A stretch of DNA of 64,000 bases from Daucus carota subsp. sativus (lineage: Eukaryota > Streptophyta > Magnoliopsida > Apiales > Apiaceae): assembly GCF_001625215.2 (NCBI RefSeq), contig NC_030387.2, positions 5,732,501 to 5,796,500 on the forward strand. The letters are read 5' to 3'. The notes under the pieces are model-generated. The model was not told the origin of the DNA, ran no database searches, and saw nothing but the letters and a program-made list of their open reading frames with translations. Made by a program: the position numbers and the translations under genes. Below are positions 25,701 through 37,402 of this stretch, piece by piece; the first letter of the stretch is position 1; each line of letters starts with the position of its first letter.

Positions 25701-27664
25701 GAAAGCAAATTCTTCAAGACATCAAAACTCCCCAGCATAAAATCCTATGCTTACATGAAATATGGGTGGGGGGGGGGGGGGGGGCACTTTGTATACATCA
25801 TGTTGATTTAAAGACAAGAATTATTTCTGAGAGCATAGAAAAGGGCGAGTAGCTTTGGAAACATAGTTTAACAGTCTAGCTTCTCAGACCTGAGAACCAT
25901 ATTGCAAACAATGTAAACAACTTAAAATAAGTCACGAGCCCCTTATGTGTCCGCCTTCATGTACCAAGCTTATCCTGTGAGATAGATCAATATTTTTAAC
26001 TAACATCTAATTACCAATAATTGGAATTCCAGCAAAAGCACAAAGAAAAATTACACTAACTATCTGAATTCAGGAATGTATTACGAATACAGAGTAGCAT
26101 TAACTACATCAAGAATGCATAAAAGGATACGTTTTACAGTGTTTAGTGCATAAGAAAAATTAAAGATTCCCATTTTTAAAGTGATTGAACACCATAGATC
26201 TTGATGCAATATGCTCACCTGGCATCACAAACTTTCCAGTGGCATCGAGAACAGTAACATCATCCCCAACCTGCAGATTGACACTTATGAGAGTCAAATG
26301 TAAGTAACAATGAACAAGAAATGATAGTAAAGCAGGTTAATATGATCGATTCTAGCGAGAAAAAAAAGACACCGAATCTTTCATATGGTAAATATCTGCA
26401 CATGTATAATATGTGAAACAAGATAGCAACCGTGTGCAACCTGATAAAATAATCAACTCCCTAAGTTTCAACTGTAGGAAATGGAAAGGTAAACAAAATA
26501 ATGAACAACTAATTCAGCTAAGCCTACTCGTCAAAAAGGCTAATTAGCATAACACAAAGAAACTTACAACTAAGAGCATCTCTAATGGGACTCTTAAATC
26601 ACTCTTTAAAATATAATATAATATAATATGTGGCTCCTAGTAAGTTAAGACATTGAAAAAGATGACAACTCTAATGCTCCTCCTTATACTTGGTCTCTAT
26701 TCATATTTTATTCATATAAGTGAGAGGGGAAAAGAAAAAAAGGAGAAACGTTGGAGGGAAACTAATATTATATTCATAATAAAAAGTTAAGAGCTACTAG
26801 ATGCTCTTTAAAAGAGAGGAGAGATGATAAGCCCTTAAACTTTTAAAGAGCTTCTAGGAGCCCATTGGAGCTCTAATTTTTGTCTTGCTCTTTAAATTTG
26901 AAGTTAAGAGCTTGTTTAGAGAGCCCCTTAGAGATGCTCTAAAACCTATCCTAATCTATAAAAATCTCGGCAAAAAGGCTAATTACCTTAACACATAGAA
27001 ATTTTCAACTAAAACCTTTCTCAATCTATAAGTTCTCAAGGGAAACCCTAAATGCCTATTGAAATGAAATATAATACAGCACCAACAGAGAGGCAAGTAA
27101 TATTTTTGTTTAGCCACTGGTTTGGTGATACAGTAACCTGTCAAGTCGCAGGAAGTCTTATAAATCAAATTACATGAAGCTTAAATATTCATTTGCAGTA
27201 TATTTTGATGACAATCCATTACAGAAGATAGGAAACAAAGACTAACACAAGCACGACTTGAAAAGTGGAATTGGCAGTAATGAAAACATTATTATATAGG
27301 ACTGAAAGAGAGCACATAAAATCAAACATAGTAGAGACAATACTAGGAGTAGCAGTACCTTAATATTGGGCTGAACTGCAAGAATTAAACCATCTTCAAC
27401 ATAAACATCAGCAATTTGTTGATGATAAGCATTGACTACAGTTCCACCCTTGATCAATATTTTGTTTGAGGCTCCACAACCAGATTCTGGTCCATACCCA
27501 GTAACCCCAGCATCACAAAACTGCAACATACAAAAAAATTTATATTAATTTATAAAGATATTTATTAGTTGTGGTAGTGAATGTGAGAAAGTTAGTACCG
27601 AGTGAGCTTGTGAACAAGTGGTAGACCAGAAGAGGTAGATTAGTGAAATGAAGTGATAATACAT
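19759..27664 (-). CDS. PYD2: Dihydropyrimidinase (PYD2)
   Basis: It hydrolyses dihydrouracil/dihydrothymine to N-carbamoyl-beta-amino acids, step two of reductive pyrimidine catabolism. Thirteen exons: 27599-27664, 27359-27520, 26219-26270, 25282-25551, 24957-25168, 24054-24174, 23157-23244, 22993-23071, 22502-22589, 22369-22409, 22217-22269, 21929-22085, 19759-19950. All are GT-AG with matching phase, giving 526 residues (Arabidopsis about 530). Visible metal site residues are H99 and H101 ([10 protein letters not shown]), the carboxylated lysine K195 (FFMAYKG), H222 (VHAENGD), H278 (VVHVMSRD) and D355 (VGTDHCTF). The first 22 residues ([18 protein letters not shown]) form a signal-peptide-like hydrophobic start, consistent with an endomembrane location. 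Introns hold a SINE, a Stowaway and a Tourist MITE. Confidence 0.95.
20364..20501 (+). mobile_element. tRNA-derived SINE with intact target duplication
   Basis: The head contains an A-box-like TGGATAGCCCAGTGGTGGG and a good B box GGTTCGACTCT, then CTCACCCCGAGAATTATTAG and TTGTAAGGCATATAAG, and ends in a poly-A run. A perfect 16-bp direct repeat AAATAATTTATGCACT flanks it (20348-20363 and 20502-20517). This is the signature of target-primed insertion. It sits in the last intron of PYD2 in antisense orientation. The same tail is found in the SINE at 6234-6350. Confidence 0.88.
20989..21239. mobile_element. Stowaway-like MITE in PYD2 last intron
   Basis: CTCCCTCCGTCCC at the left end and GGGACAGAGGGAG at the right end, with TA on both sides. 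The inverted repeat continues inward (CCAATTCTTATCATTT / AAATGATAAGAATTGG). The core GACACGCATTTTAA is shared with the element at 39533-39783 and with relics at 4225-4525 and about 34640-34790. Confidence 0.9.
25768..25784. repeat. 17-base G homopolymer in PYD2 intron
   Basis: An uninterrupted run of 17 G (preceded by GGGT) within an AT-rich intron, hence a C run in the pre-mRNA. Length is prone to sequencing error. Confidence 0.85.
26574..26939. mobile_element. Tourist-like MITE in PYD2 intron
   Basis: Termini GAGCATCTCTAATGGG and ...CCCCTTAGAGATGCTC form an inverted repeat, flanked by TAA on both sides (26571-26573, 26940-26942), the three-base target of PIF/Harbinger-type elements. It is inserted in one copy of a short tandem duplication: the phrase AAAAAGGCTAATTA occurs on both sides (about 26533 and 26973), each followed by similar sequence. 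Confidence 0.8.
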
Positions 27665-27939
27665 CTTGTTGTTTGATTCTACTCTAGTTGGAAGCAAGTG
27701 AAGCAGAAGGAGATAGATTGATATAACGATGGTATAATATGGATCAAGTCAACTAGTAGGCTAGGTTGAGAGAATCATCCACGCAGGAATCCTGAAATTT
27801 TAAACTAGAAAAGTCTGCATATCTATCACCCAATTAGGAGGAGCCAGGAGGAGGTGGGGGACTGGGGGCTTCTAATTATTGCTTTCCGGATTACGATAAT
27901 AATTAATATTTGTCTATTTATTTATAAACGGGTTATGCG

Positions 27940-28108
27940 CTGTTCTAAAAGACGATTAATCACCGATTAATCTCTGTTCCGTAACTCGCCGAACTGATTA
28001 AATATCCGATTAATTCTCGATTAATCACTCATCAATTCAATTAATCTCCGATTAATCCTTGTTCCGTGACTTCGCCGATTAAGTCCGATTCCCGCTTTTT
28101 ACAACATT
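27940..28108. mobile_element. Small MITE rich in CGATTAATC motifs
   Basis: A perfect 9-bp direct repeat GGTTATGCG (27931-27939, 28109-28117) flanks 169 bp. The ends CTGTTCTAAAAG and CTTTTTACAACATT are imperfect inverted repeats. The interior repeats CCGATTAATC-like motifs in both orientations. It resembles a short hAT- or Mutator-type derivative. It lies about 270 bp upstream of the PYD2 start. Confidence 0.7.
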
Positions 28109-28117
28109 GGTTATGCG

Positions 28118-31100
28118 TGAAAATTAATAAAAATATATAAATCAGAGAGAAAATTCCTGCATAAAGATTAATAAATATATATATATAATAATAAGGAAAT
28201 AGAAAAACGATTAAAGTGATGTGATCTGTCAAATTTAATTGATAAAATTGAAAAAGTGGATTGATTTTGGGATTTTAAAATTTTTGAATTCCAAAAAACT
28301 AGATGAGACATTCATAACATTAAGTGTGAAAAATTATTTGGAACAAATTATATCAAACACTAACTTACTAGACTATGAAGAATTGGAAATAAAATTTATC
28401 ATTGTTATAGTCAAATTTGTGTACTTGACTAATAGGTTGGACGTTGGATGTAATTCCCAAAATATAGTCAAGGAAGGTAGAGAGGACAAACGAGTTGTTT
28501 ATGAGACATGAGAGGACGTGATTTTTTAGAAAAATATGATCGTTTGTCCTCACGGGTGTATGTTGAAGAAAGATAAGAGAGAGAAAGAGAATCATTCCGG
28601 CAAAGACCTCTATACTCATGATAGACGCGATCCAAAAAGGTATGACATCTATGACTGAACTCTTTCTAGTGTTTAAATATTTTGCCAATAGAAACAATGA
28701 AAAAGAGATTTATATAAGGGATGGTGCGCCCTTTAGAGGCATTGTCTTTGAACAATCATTGAGTAATTCTCATATTAAGAGGAACAATCATTAAATAGTC
28801 TTCTCTCTTGCGAAACGTGTGTACATTAAAAGTTTTCTTGAGTTTGCACGAAGACCGTGACTTCCAAAATATATTCGGTTGTGATGTACAACCTTCAATA
28901 CTGTATTCTGTCCGAATATCCTCATGCGGGGATTTAAAATGATCATATCATATGTAGAAGGCCCCCCGAGACAATTTGAAGAACGATTTAAAATGATCAT
29001 GTCATATGAAGTGATCATAGCATTTTTAAAATGATTATCCTTCTTAGAATTTGGTTTTTTCGTTATAATAAAATTGTTATCGTATGCAATACTATACCTT
29101 CATCTATACGCACACTACAACATATTAACGAATAAAGGCCTCAAATGTCACAAAACATATTGATAATACCTAGAATAACATAATTGTGAAAATGACCCCA
29201 AATACCAGTTATTAACACTGGATAATCTAGCATTTTGAATTTTAGATGGAAACGCTAAATCGTGTACCGTTTTGTTGTTTTAACCCAGTAAAACACTATA
29301 CAAAGCAGCGTTATGTTGTTTTAACCCTGACAGGACGCTAGACGATGTAGCATTTTTTATGAATATCCAAAACGCTACATTATGTAGCGTTAATAAACGA
29401 TATTAAGGATCATTTTCTCTAATAATGATATTCAGAGCATTAAAAATGAATATTGTAAAAATGAAGGCCGACACCCCAGATTAACACTGTTGATTATCAC
29501 CGCCATCACATCGTCTCCAGACATCAAATATGAATAAATCGAATTACCTATTCTTAAAAAGAATATTAGGATGTTATTTTTGTCATCAATTTGAAAAGTA
29601 ATATTTTGGTGAACATCATCACTGAAGGTCGTAATACACATGTCAATTTTCAACGAAAAGAAAAAGTAATAACAATATGTCATTGAGATACACGTAGTTT
29701 CCAAAATGAGCAAATAATATCAATGTCATAATGATTAAATCTATTCAAAATTTTAACAGGAAACATAATCGTATGGATATTAAAGATAAAGACAAGAAAA
29801 TTTATAGATCATTCTCAAAAAAAGAAAATTTATAGATCAAAGTAATTAGAATTTTATAATACATATACAAAGTTTATTCACATTAAATACTTCTTCTTTT
29901 TTTTCAAAACAATTTCTTTTATTTTTTTATTATTCAATTTAGCGTCGCATCACGCTATTTCAGCCTCACAACCTATTAGTTACATATTGCGTAAAAAATT
30001 TAAGTGAAATTGATGTCAATGACCTACTTCATATTCATTTTAATGATTTAAGTGAGACCTCAGTCCGAATTCAACGTTGCCGCATGTAATTTACGTGACA
30101 CCTTAACTACAAACGGCCATTTTTGTTAAAAAAATGGCCAAGTTTGTCCGATGAAAGCCCACTTGCCACCATTTATTGTACCCCTTTTATTCTTATTATA
30201 TTATATATTTAACGTAATTATTCTAGAATTTAATTACTTAACTTAAAAATCTAATATTAATGAATGAAAATTTTAAAAATATGGTTAAAATAAGAAACAT
30301 GCCCCTTAATTAAAATCAATAATATTTGTGCTACCAAACGCCGACACTTGCAAATGTGGAGAATTTTGAAAATATGGAAATGGAAATTGAGAAATGAGAA
30401 TTTGGAGATTGAAAACTAAAATTAAAATTTTGTGTGTTAAGAAAATAAGAATTTGGATATGTATATGAAATTTTGAGGGTTTGAATTTTGAGAATTTGAA
30501 GAAAGGGATTATTTGGATTAAAATCTGAATATTCGATGACGTAAAGATTATGAATTAGGCGTGAAAATTATGTATTTGTAATTGGAAATTTTTACCGTTA
30601 ATTAGTTTACGTTAAAAATATTAACGTTAGCTTCCAACAGTAATATAAACGAATATAGCATAAACCTGCTGCGTGTCACACTTTTTATCACAAAGCTACT
30701 GCAAGTTACAAACGGGACGAGCGCACCACCATGGGACTGTCCCGTTTCAATTTTAACCACGCAACGCACTGCTACTCCAATCCCCTTGAGAGAGGAAACC
30801 CACTCCACGCGTCTCAATGCTTCAAGCGGAACCGCGTTGGGGCTGGTCTAAAAGACTCCAGACATCTTAAAGAATCCAACTCCTTCTTTTGAAGAAAAAT
30901 TTTGGAAAAAAAAAACCTTAAGAAGAAAAATGGCAGGGAGCACAAAGCTAAACATCAGCCAGATATTTTATCAAACCGGCTTGTATTCTCTGCAGTACTC
31001 TACTACATAATAGGTATTTGAGAGTATAATAGAAAGAAGCATAGAAACTGAAGTAGCATAAATTATTCCAATCTAAACAATGTAAGAGGTCTTGGAGATC

Positions 31101-31464
31101 AAAATAATCTTATAACTCCTACTGTATGCTGGGAAATTTCCCTAAATCTGAGACGTTTCATACTTTATCACTCCTTCGGTCCTTTTTTCTGCTCCTAGTT
31201 CATAGATTGGCGTTATTTCACACAAATTAATGAAATCAAACACATCGAACATAATAGTCAAGAACCCTCAATGGAATTACCTTCGTGGCTGCTAAAAGAA
31301 GAAGAAAAGGCTTCACATGACAACTTCACTGTAACACTCTATTAGCATTCTCTGTGAAGATATATGAATCAACATTATACAGTACATGAATGAAAAGTAA
31401 ATCTCTAACTTGACATAATCCAGTAGTCATTCATTAACTGTTAAAATGTTAGGAACCCTGAAAC
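28118..31464. other. Intergenic, no convincing gene
   Basis: About 3.3 kb of AT-rich spacer. Short open frames on either strand show no recognisable family. Around 29240-29390 a short phrase (GTTTTGTTGTTTTAACCC and variants) and TGTAGCGTT-like motifs recur, perhaps a decayed repeat. A short plus-strand frame starting at 30931 (MAGSTKLNIS..., about 27 codons) has no support. Confidence 0.45.
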
Positions 31465-31467
31465 TTA

Positions 31468-31841
31468 GAGCAAGTCCAAGAGTGTCCTAGTTGGAGCCCT
31501 AAATATAATATAAAAAATTATGTCCTGGTAGTTTAGGACATATTCTACCAACTTCAACTACAACAATGTGCCTTATTTTCACTATATGTTTAATATTTTT
31601 TTATTAAAAGTTCACTTTCATCATTAAAACATAATATAAAGTAGAGAGAGAAAGAGAGTGTTGGTAGAAATTTATTATAAAATATGGGATAGGGCAAGGA
31701 GAGAGTGCCTCAAAAATAGAGCTTGAAGGGGTTGTCCTAGTGATATAAGGCATCACTAGGACATTGTTGGAGCAACCTTTTTTATCAAATGTCTTAAATT
31801 TTGACTTAGGACATGATATAAGGCTTCTCTTGGACTTGCTC
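31468..31841. mobile_element. Tourist-like MITE abutting the COD1 stop codon
   Basis: Ends GAGCAAGTCCAAGAG and CTCTTGGACTTGCTC are perfect 15-bp inverted repeats. Flanking trinucleotides are TTA at 31465-31467 and TTA at 31842-31844. The right one is, on the minus strand, the TAA stop codon of the PPR gene, so the element directly follows the stop and must form the start of its 3' UTR. Confidence 0.88.
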
Positions 31842-33740
31842 TTAGGTTACTAAAAATTCCTCTTCTATTATTAACTCATCATTCTGTACAGAACCATCCT
31901 TCTTCATTTTCGAATGAAGGTTCCCTAGTAAATTATAAATAAGCTTTGTGTCACAGTGAGATTTATCACCAACAACAAATACATGAAACCTATTTCCTAT
32001 TTCAATCCAACTGCAACCTGGCTGCTTCTTCAAGCCTTTTTCCTTCATTTTCATTCTCAAATTTGCAGCTTCTCTCCATTTTCCACTGGAAGAATATATG
32101 TTTGCCTGAAGAATATAGGTTCCGGCATTTTCTGCTTCAGCTGCCAACATTTGCTTTGCTACTAGCTTCCCTAAATTAGCATTTCCATAAACATTACAAC
32201 CTGCAAGTAAAGCCCCCCATACACTTGACGAAGGCTTAACTGGAAGTTTTTTAATCAAATTAAAAGCCTCCTTGAGACTACCAGCTCGTCCACAAAGATC
32301 GATGAGGCATGTATAGTGATCTTCATTCACTTGAATGGACCTGTCTTTTGTAAGCTGGTCGAAGTACTGTAAACCCTCTTCTACTAAACCAGCATGGCTG
32401 CACGCAGCAAGCAATGCTACGTAGGTCACATCATTTGGTTTGAAACCGAAATTCTGCATTTCCTTAAATAAATTTATTGCATCACTGCCACGGCCATGAT
32501 GGGCATATGCTGCGATCATTCCATTCCAGGAGACCAGATCTCTTTGACTTCTCAATCCATCATTAAAGATTTTCTTAGCGATTGTCAGTTCCCCGCATTT
32601 TGCATACATGTTCAGGAGTGCAGATACAACAAGTTTATCATCCTGATAGACTGTTTTGCTTATATTCTGGTGAATTTGCTTTCCCTCACTAAGACCAGCT
32701 AAGCTACTACAGGCACCCAAAAGACTAACAAAAGTCCCTTCATTTGGTTTTACCGAGCCTTCTGCCTGCATGTGCATGAAAATTTTCAATGCCTCTTCGC
32801 TCTGATCATCTAACACATATCCATTGATCAAAGTACTCCAAGATATAACATTTTTTAACGGCATCTCATCAAATAACTTCCTAGCCATTCCTAACTCACC
32901 ATTTTGAGTGAAACCTGTGATCATCGTATTCCAAGAAGGTACATCTTTCTCTGGCATCCTCTCAAACAGATAAAAAGCTTCATCCAATTCTTTGTTTTGC
33001 GTATACCCTGTAATCATAGCATTCCACGAAACTACATTCCTCTCCGGCATCCTATCAAACAACCTCCTCGCCTCATCAAGTCTCCCCAATTTCGCCAGTC
33101 CCCCAACCATTGCAGTCCACGAAATCACATCCTTCTCAGGCATCTCATCAAAAAGTCTCAGCGCAGCCTCAATCTTTCCACACTTAGCCAACGCATTTAT
33201 AACCGTATTCCACGAAACCACATTCCTCTCCGGCATTCTATCAAACAAACCCAACGCCGAATCAATCAAACCATTCCTAACATACCCTTCAATCATAGTA
33301 TTCCAAGAAACCACATTCCTCTCAGGCATCTCATTAAACAACTTCTCAGCCTCGAAAACACGCTTGTTTCTCAAATACCCAGAAATCAAAGCAGTCCATG
33401 TAACCACATTCTTCTTAGCATCCTTTCTATCAAACAACCTCCTAGCCTCCCTCATCATACCACACTTAACATACCCAGAAACTATAGCAGTCCATGTGAT
33501 AACATCTGGGTCAGGCAGTTCATCAAACAGTTTGCGTGCTTCATCAATCCTACCCTCTTTACTAAACTTGGTAATAATCCAATTTGAACGCGCTACATTG
33601 CGATTAAGTGTGTAATCCAATCTGGGTAATGCTAGTTGTGATTGAGTGGTGACATGCCGCCGTAAATAAGATGATAATTTATTGACAACAGATGCTCGAA
33701 CAAACAGTGCTTTCATCCCTCCAATCTTTTTACAAGACAA
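31842..33740 (-). CDS. COD1: PLS-class E/E+ PPR protein, COD1-like mitochondrial RNA editing factor
   Basis: An intronless 632-residue pentatricopeptide repeat protein. About fourteen PPR motifs follow one another (for example VSWNTMIEGYVRNG, LFDRMPERNV), then an E/E+ tail (KKQPGCSWIEIG, FVVGDKSH) and the ending EEEFLVT; no DYW domain. Sequence and length closely match Arabidopsis At2g35030 (about 627 residues), known as COD1, which from memory is required for editing sites in mitochondrial cox2 and nad4. Proteins lacking DYW need a partner that supplies the deaminase. Met9 (33716) may be the true start because MKALFVRASVVNKLSSYLRR looks like a mitochondrial presequence. The stop codon coincides with a MITE target site. 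Large plus-strand open frames here are antisense shadows. Confidence 0.93.
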   Translation of the reverse strand: MSCKKIGGMKALFVRASVVNKLSSYLRRHVTTQSQLALPRLDYTLNRNVARSNWIITKFSKEGRIDEARKLFDELPDPDVITWTAIVSGYVKCGMMREARRLFDRKDAKKNVVTWTALISGYLRNKRVFEAEKLFNEMPERNVVSWNTMIEGYVRNGLIDSALGLFDRMPERNVVSWNTVINALAKCGKIEAALRLFDEMPEKDVISWTAMVGGLAKLGRLDEARRLFDRMPERNVVSWNAMITGYTQNKELDEAFYLFERMPEKDVPSWNTMITGFTQNGELGMARKLFDEMPLKNVISWSTLINGYVLDDQSEEALKIFMHMQAEGSVKPNEGTFVSLLGACSSLAGLSEGKQIHQNISKTVYQDDKLVVSALLNMYAKCGELTIAKKIFNDGLRSQRDLVSWNGMIAAYAHHGRGSDAINLFKEMQNFGFKPNDVTYVALLAACSHAGLVEEGLQYFDQLTKDRSIQVNEDHYTCLIDLCGRAGSLKEAFNLIKKLPVKPSSSVWGALLAGCNVYGNANLGKLVAKQMLAAEAENAGTYILQANIYSSSGKWREAANLRMKMKEKGLKKQPGCSWIEIGNRFHVFVVGDKSHCDTKLIYNLLGNLHSKMKKDGSVQNDELIIEEEFLVT

Positions 33741-33810
33741 ACTGAGCAGACACGTTAAAAAGAAAAAAACGAGCTCAGATGTTTAGTAGAAGGAAATTAA
33801 TGCCCAAGTA

Positions 33811-34134
33811 TAGTTTAGAGCTTCCTTTCAAAATCGTCAACCTCTGAATAAATACGGGTTGACAGATGGATACAACTAAGAGCAACTCCAATGCAATACT
33901 ATACTTGGTTCTATTGCTATATTATAGCATCAATATTTGGATGCATCCATGCATAGATGCATCCTTGGTTCTATATTTGAAACCAAGGATGGATCCATCC
34001 ATGTTGCCACATCATCCTTGGTTCTATATTTGTTGAGATATTTAATAAAATTTATAGAAGTTAGGTAGTTTAGAGCTTCCTTTCAAAATCGTCAACCTCT
34101 GAATAAATACGGGTTGACAGATGGATACAACTAA
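33811..34134. repeat. Tandem duplication of COD1 upstream flank plus part of a MITE
   Basis: The stretch beginning TAGTTTAGAGCTTCC at 33811 recurs at 34066, a period of 255 bp, and includes the first part of a Tourist-like MITE (from 33880). The first copy lacks about 34 bp (around AAAGTAAAAAAACTC) present in the second. It lies 70-400 bp upstream of the COD1 start, so it may form part of that promoter. Confidence 0.8.
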
Positions 34135-34496
34135 GAGCAACTCCAATGCAATGCTATACTTGGTTCTATTGCTATATTATAGCATCAAAAGTAAAAAAAC
34201 TCAACTCCAAAGGGGTGCTATATTTGGATGCATCCATGCATAGATGCATCCTTGGTTCTATATTTGAAACCAAGGATGGATCCATCCATGTTGCCACATC
34301 ATCCTTGGTTCTATATTTGTTGAGATATTTAATAAAATTTATAGAAGTTAGGTAAAAGTTAATGAGTTGGTTAAATTTGAAACTAGTTATAGAACTTAGC
34401 ATTGGAGTGCAAGTTTTATTTTAGCATCAAAAAACACTGTTTGGTGCTATATTAGCAATAGCAATAGATATATAGCATCTAGCATTGGACTTGCTC
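34135..34496. mobile_element. Tourist-like MITE upstream of COD1
   Basis: Termini GAGCAACTCCAATGC and GCATTGGACTTGCTC with TAA on both sides (34132-34134, 34497-34499). The interior repeats CTTGGTTCTATATTTG and GATGCATCC motifs in both orientations. A 5' fragment of the same element is duplicated at 33880-34065. Confidence 0.8.
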
Positions 34497-35158
34497 TAAC
34501 TATACAAGTGTGCAGCCATAACTTGCACTATGCAGAATGATAAGCTGTCATGCTCGCATAGTCACACGTTCTGTCGGGTAGTTTGGTTCGGAGACGGTAC
34601 TCGCTAAGTCCCTCTCATTTCTCTACGTTTTTTTCCGATACTCGACATGTATTTTAATTTATATAATTCTGTAACTTAATTTTGAGATTTTTTATATAAA
34701 AATTCAGACATCAAATTTTATTAAAAAAAACAAAATAATAAATTATAGAATTATATTTTTCAAGAGTATTAGAATGCATGCCAAACTCTCGTATCCCAAG
34801 TAAACTACTAAGGGTACAAAAAGAGAAGTACCGGATTGAATTAGAAATTGGGTTATCGACTTATTGTAACATGAGATTGAGGTATCGTTTGCAACATCAT
34901 GTGTTCGTTTAAAGGCGGAAATGATTATTTTCAACTGAAAATATTTTTAAAAATAATTTAATTAATTAAAAATGTTATTTAGATTAATATTATTATATAT
35001 CTTTAAGCTATTGATTTAGTTGATATTAAAAATATATATAATGATATAAATATAAATGAAATAAAAAGAAAAATTTTGATTTCCCACGGTCATACATGAA
35101 ACTCACATCTCATGGATATGAAAAACTCGTATCTCGCGAGTTTAAGATATGAATCTTA
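34497..35158. other. Intergenic with a Stowaway relic
   Basis: At about 34610-34790 lies a worn relative of the 39533-39783 Stowaway family (CTCGACATGTATTTTAA, later AGAGTATTAGAATGCATG), without intact ends. Nothing else is recognised. Confidence 0.45.
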
Positions 35159-37141
35159 TCTTATATATATATAAAGGAGGATCTCCACACGGATGACGTG
35201 GAGCCTCTCACCTCTCTTTTTTTCTTTTTCCTCAATTCTCATGATCTTTCGTCTATTTTCTCTCAATTTCTACAATCTCAACAATCTCAGTACTCCTGTT
35301 TGTTAATTTTGAGATTTCCGCTGCAGAAATCGAAAGGTCTCACTACTCATTATTCAAATTACTGCTCCACACGGATGACGTGGAGCCTCTCACCTCTCTT
35401 TTTTTTCTTTTTCTTCAATTCTCATGATCTCTCGTCTTATTTCTCTCAATTTCTACAATCTCAACAATCTCAGTACTCCTGTTTGTTAATTTTGAGATTT
35501 CCGCTGCAGAAATCGAAAGGTCTCACTATTCATTATTCAAATTACTGCTTCAGTTACATAACTATTAGGCTTCTAACTTCGGGTTCTTCAGGCAAATGCA
35601 ATCGCAGACCTACAGCAAAGCGTCCGAGACAGAGAGAGAGGAGATGATTGTATATTGGGTCGCTACATTGATCTCGCCACATTGATTTGGATATACTGAT
35701 AATCTCGGGTAATTTTTTTTAATTTTTTTCTCTCTTTTTGTTTCTCAGCCTTTATTTAATGGCGTTGCGTTTGTTTTCAAGCACTCTCATGGTTCTCACA
35801 ATCATGCCACACTTCTTGTGTTCTGCAATTCCCTGACTTAATTCGTTGTGGCTGGGCCTTCATTTCTCCAGGATTATGTTATTTCCTATGCATTTGCTCA
35901 TTAGCCTCCAGTTGCTCTTGGCGTCCAATTGGGCATCAGTGTACTGCTGCGAAATAGCTTGATATTTGTATGGATTTTTCCTGTTATCAGTTTTTTGAGT
36001 TGGGTGTTTAGGTACGTCTGATGAGCTAATAACTTTAGTACGGGCTTGATTGTTTCTTGGTTTTTACATAGCTTTGTGTACATGTCTGTTTTTGTATAGT
36101 CTTTGAAATTATGAAAGGGGATTTAGGTTTCAGGGCACGTTGGTTGTTCTATTATTTGAAAGGCAGACAAGTTGATTATGGGGAGGAGCATAGCAAAGCT
36201 TCTGGATGCTTGTAATTTGGTCGAGTTTCTGAAAAAGGTTAACTTTTTGGCTTTTTTGCTTTATATTTTTGATTAATTTGTAGTTTGGAGAAGCAAGAGG
36301 AGGTCAAAAAAATAATTCAAGAAGTCACTGTCCATGGATTTCTCAGTATGTATTTCCTGCTCAATTTTTGTGTCTACTGCTCTTTTTATTACAAATTAGT
36401 GAGGATAATTGCTTAGTTGTGCTTAAATTCGTAGTTTTCTATTTAGGACTTTTTTGCCTTTGGATAATAAGCTGACAAATTATTTATTTTCAACCAGGTT
36501 CTGCTTCTACTCAGTTTCGGCCTCGCATTTGGAAGAAAAAAATGATAGGAATTTGTTTTACACTTTCGTCCTCACGATTATGCAGGTTAGTTTTTAGATC
36601 TTTGCTTACATATATAGACTATATAGTACGCCGTTGGCAATTTAATTTTTGTATCAGGGCAGTACCAGTAGCTTTTTGCTTATTTTCTGCATGGCCATCA
36701 CAACACCTTACCTTCATACATTTTCCATTTGAAAAGCTATAGGAACATGCTCCATAGTTTTGTCTTTACAATGATAAAAAAATGTCAGCCACCTCTTTAG
36801 GAAGCTAGAAATATCGAGAATCAAAGTCGAGGGTAAAAGGTTTTATATTTAGTTAATCATGCAGTTAATTGCACGCATAGGCAGATAATTAATGTTAAAT
36901 TTTCTTGACAAGATGATTAGGAGCCCCACATACAAACTTATATAACCTTGCTGCTCTTTAAAGTTCAGTAAACCGATCTTTGTTCAATGTGGATTAGCTC
37001 TTAAATAAAGTTATATCTCTGCAATCTTCATGTCATCCTAGGTCTGTCGCGCTTGATCATATTTTTTTCATGATCATGTCACTGTGAGACTCTTTCTATC
37101 ATATCTGTTAACTTGAAATCTTTGAAAGGCAGGAATCAAAT

Positions 37142-37402
37142 GTGTTATTTGATGCTCACTTACTTGGTGCCATTTTTGTGGTCACTCTTGCTGGTGATTT
37201 GACTACTAATTCGTTCTACCTTCTGATAATTAAATCAGATGTTGTTAATCCTGAAGGAGTTCTAAAGAACTGGTCAACAAGTAATGATTTGTGTTCTTGG
37301 AATGGATTGGTATGTTCAGAAAATGTTATTCGTATATTGGTTTTGAATCTCACAGGTTCAGGATTATCTGGTTCTATATTTTCTGAGTGTTATATATTCT
37401 AA
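37142..37402 (+). pseudogene. LRR receptor-like kinase N-terminal fragment in Helitron 2
   Basis: The frame contains IKSDVVNPEGVLKNWSTSND, LCSWNGLVCS and LNLTGSGLSGSI, the layout of the LRRNT_2 cap and first leucine-rich repeat of plant LRR receptor kinases (GSO1/GSO2-like wording). A hydrophobic stretch precedes it (LLGAIFVVTLAG). The rest of the ectodomain and the kinase are absent. It terminates soon after the first repeat. Confidence 0.78.

Noticed and set aside
25346-25852. 168-codon plus-strand frame
   Set aside because: Antisense to a PYD2 exon and running through an intron and a G homopolymer; no homology.
32904-33615. Two long plus-strand open frames of 227 and 207 codons
   Set aside because: They lie antisense to the repeated PPR motifs of COD1; the repeats keep the opposite strand open. 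No start context or homology of their own.
35198-35647. 149-codon plus-strand open frame
   Set aside because: Created by the tandem duplication at the 5' end of Helitron 2; low-complexity and self-repeating.
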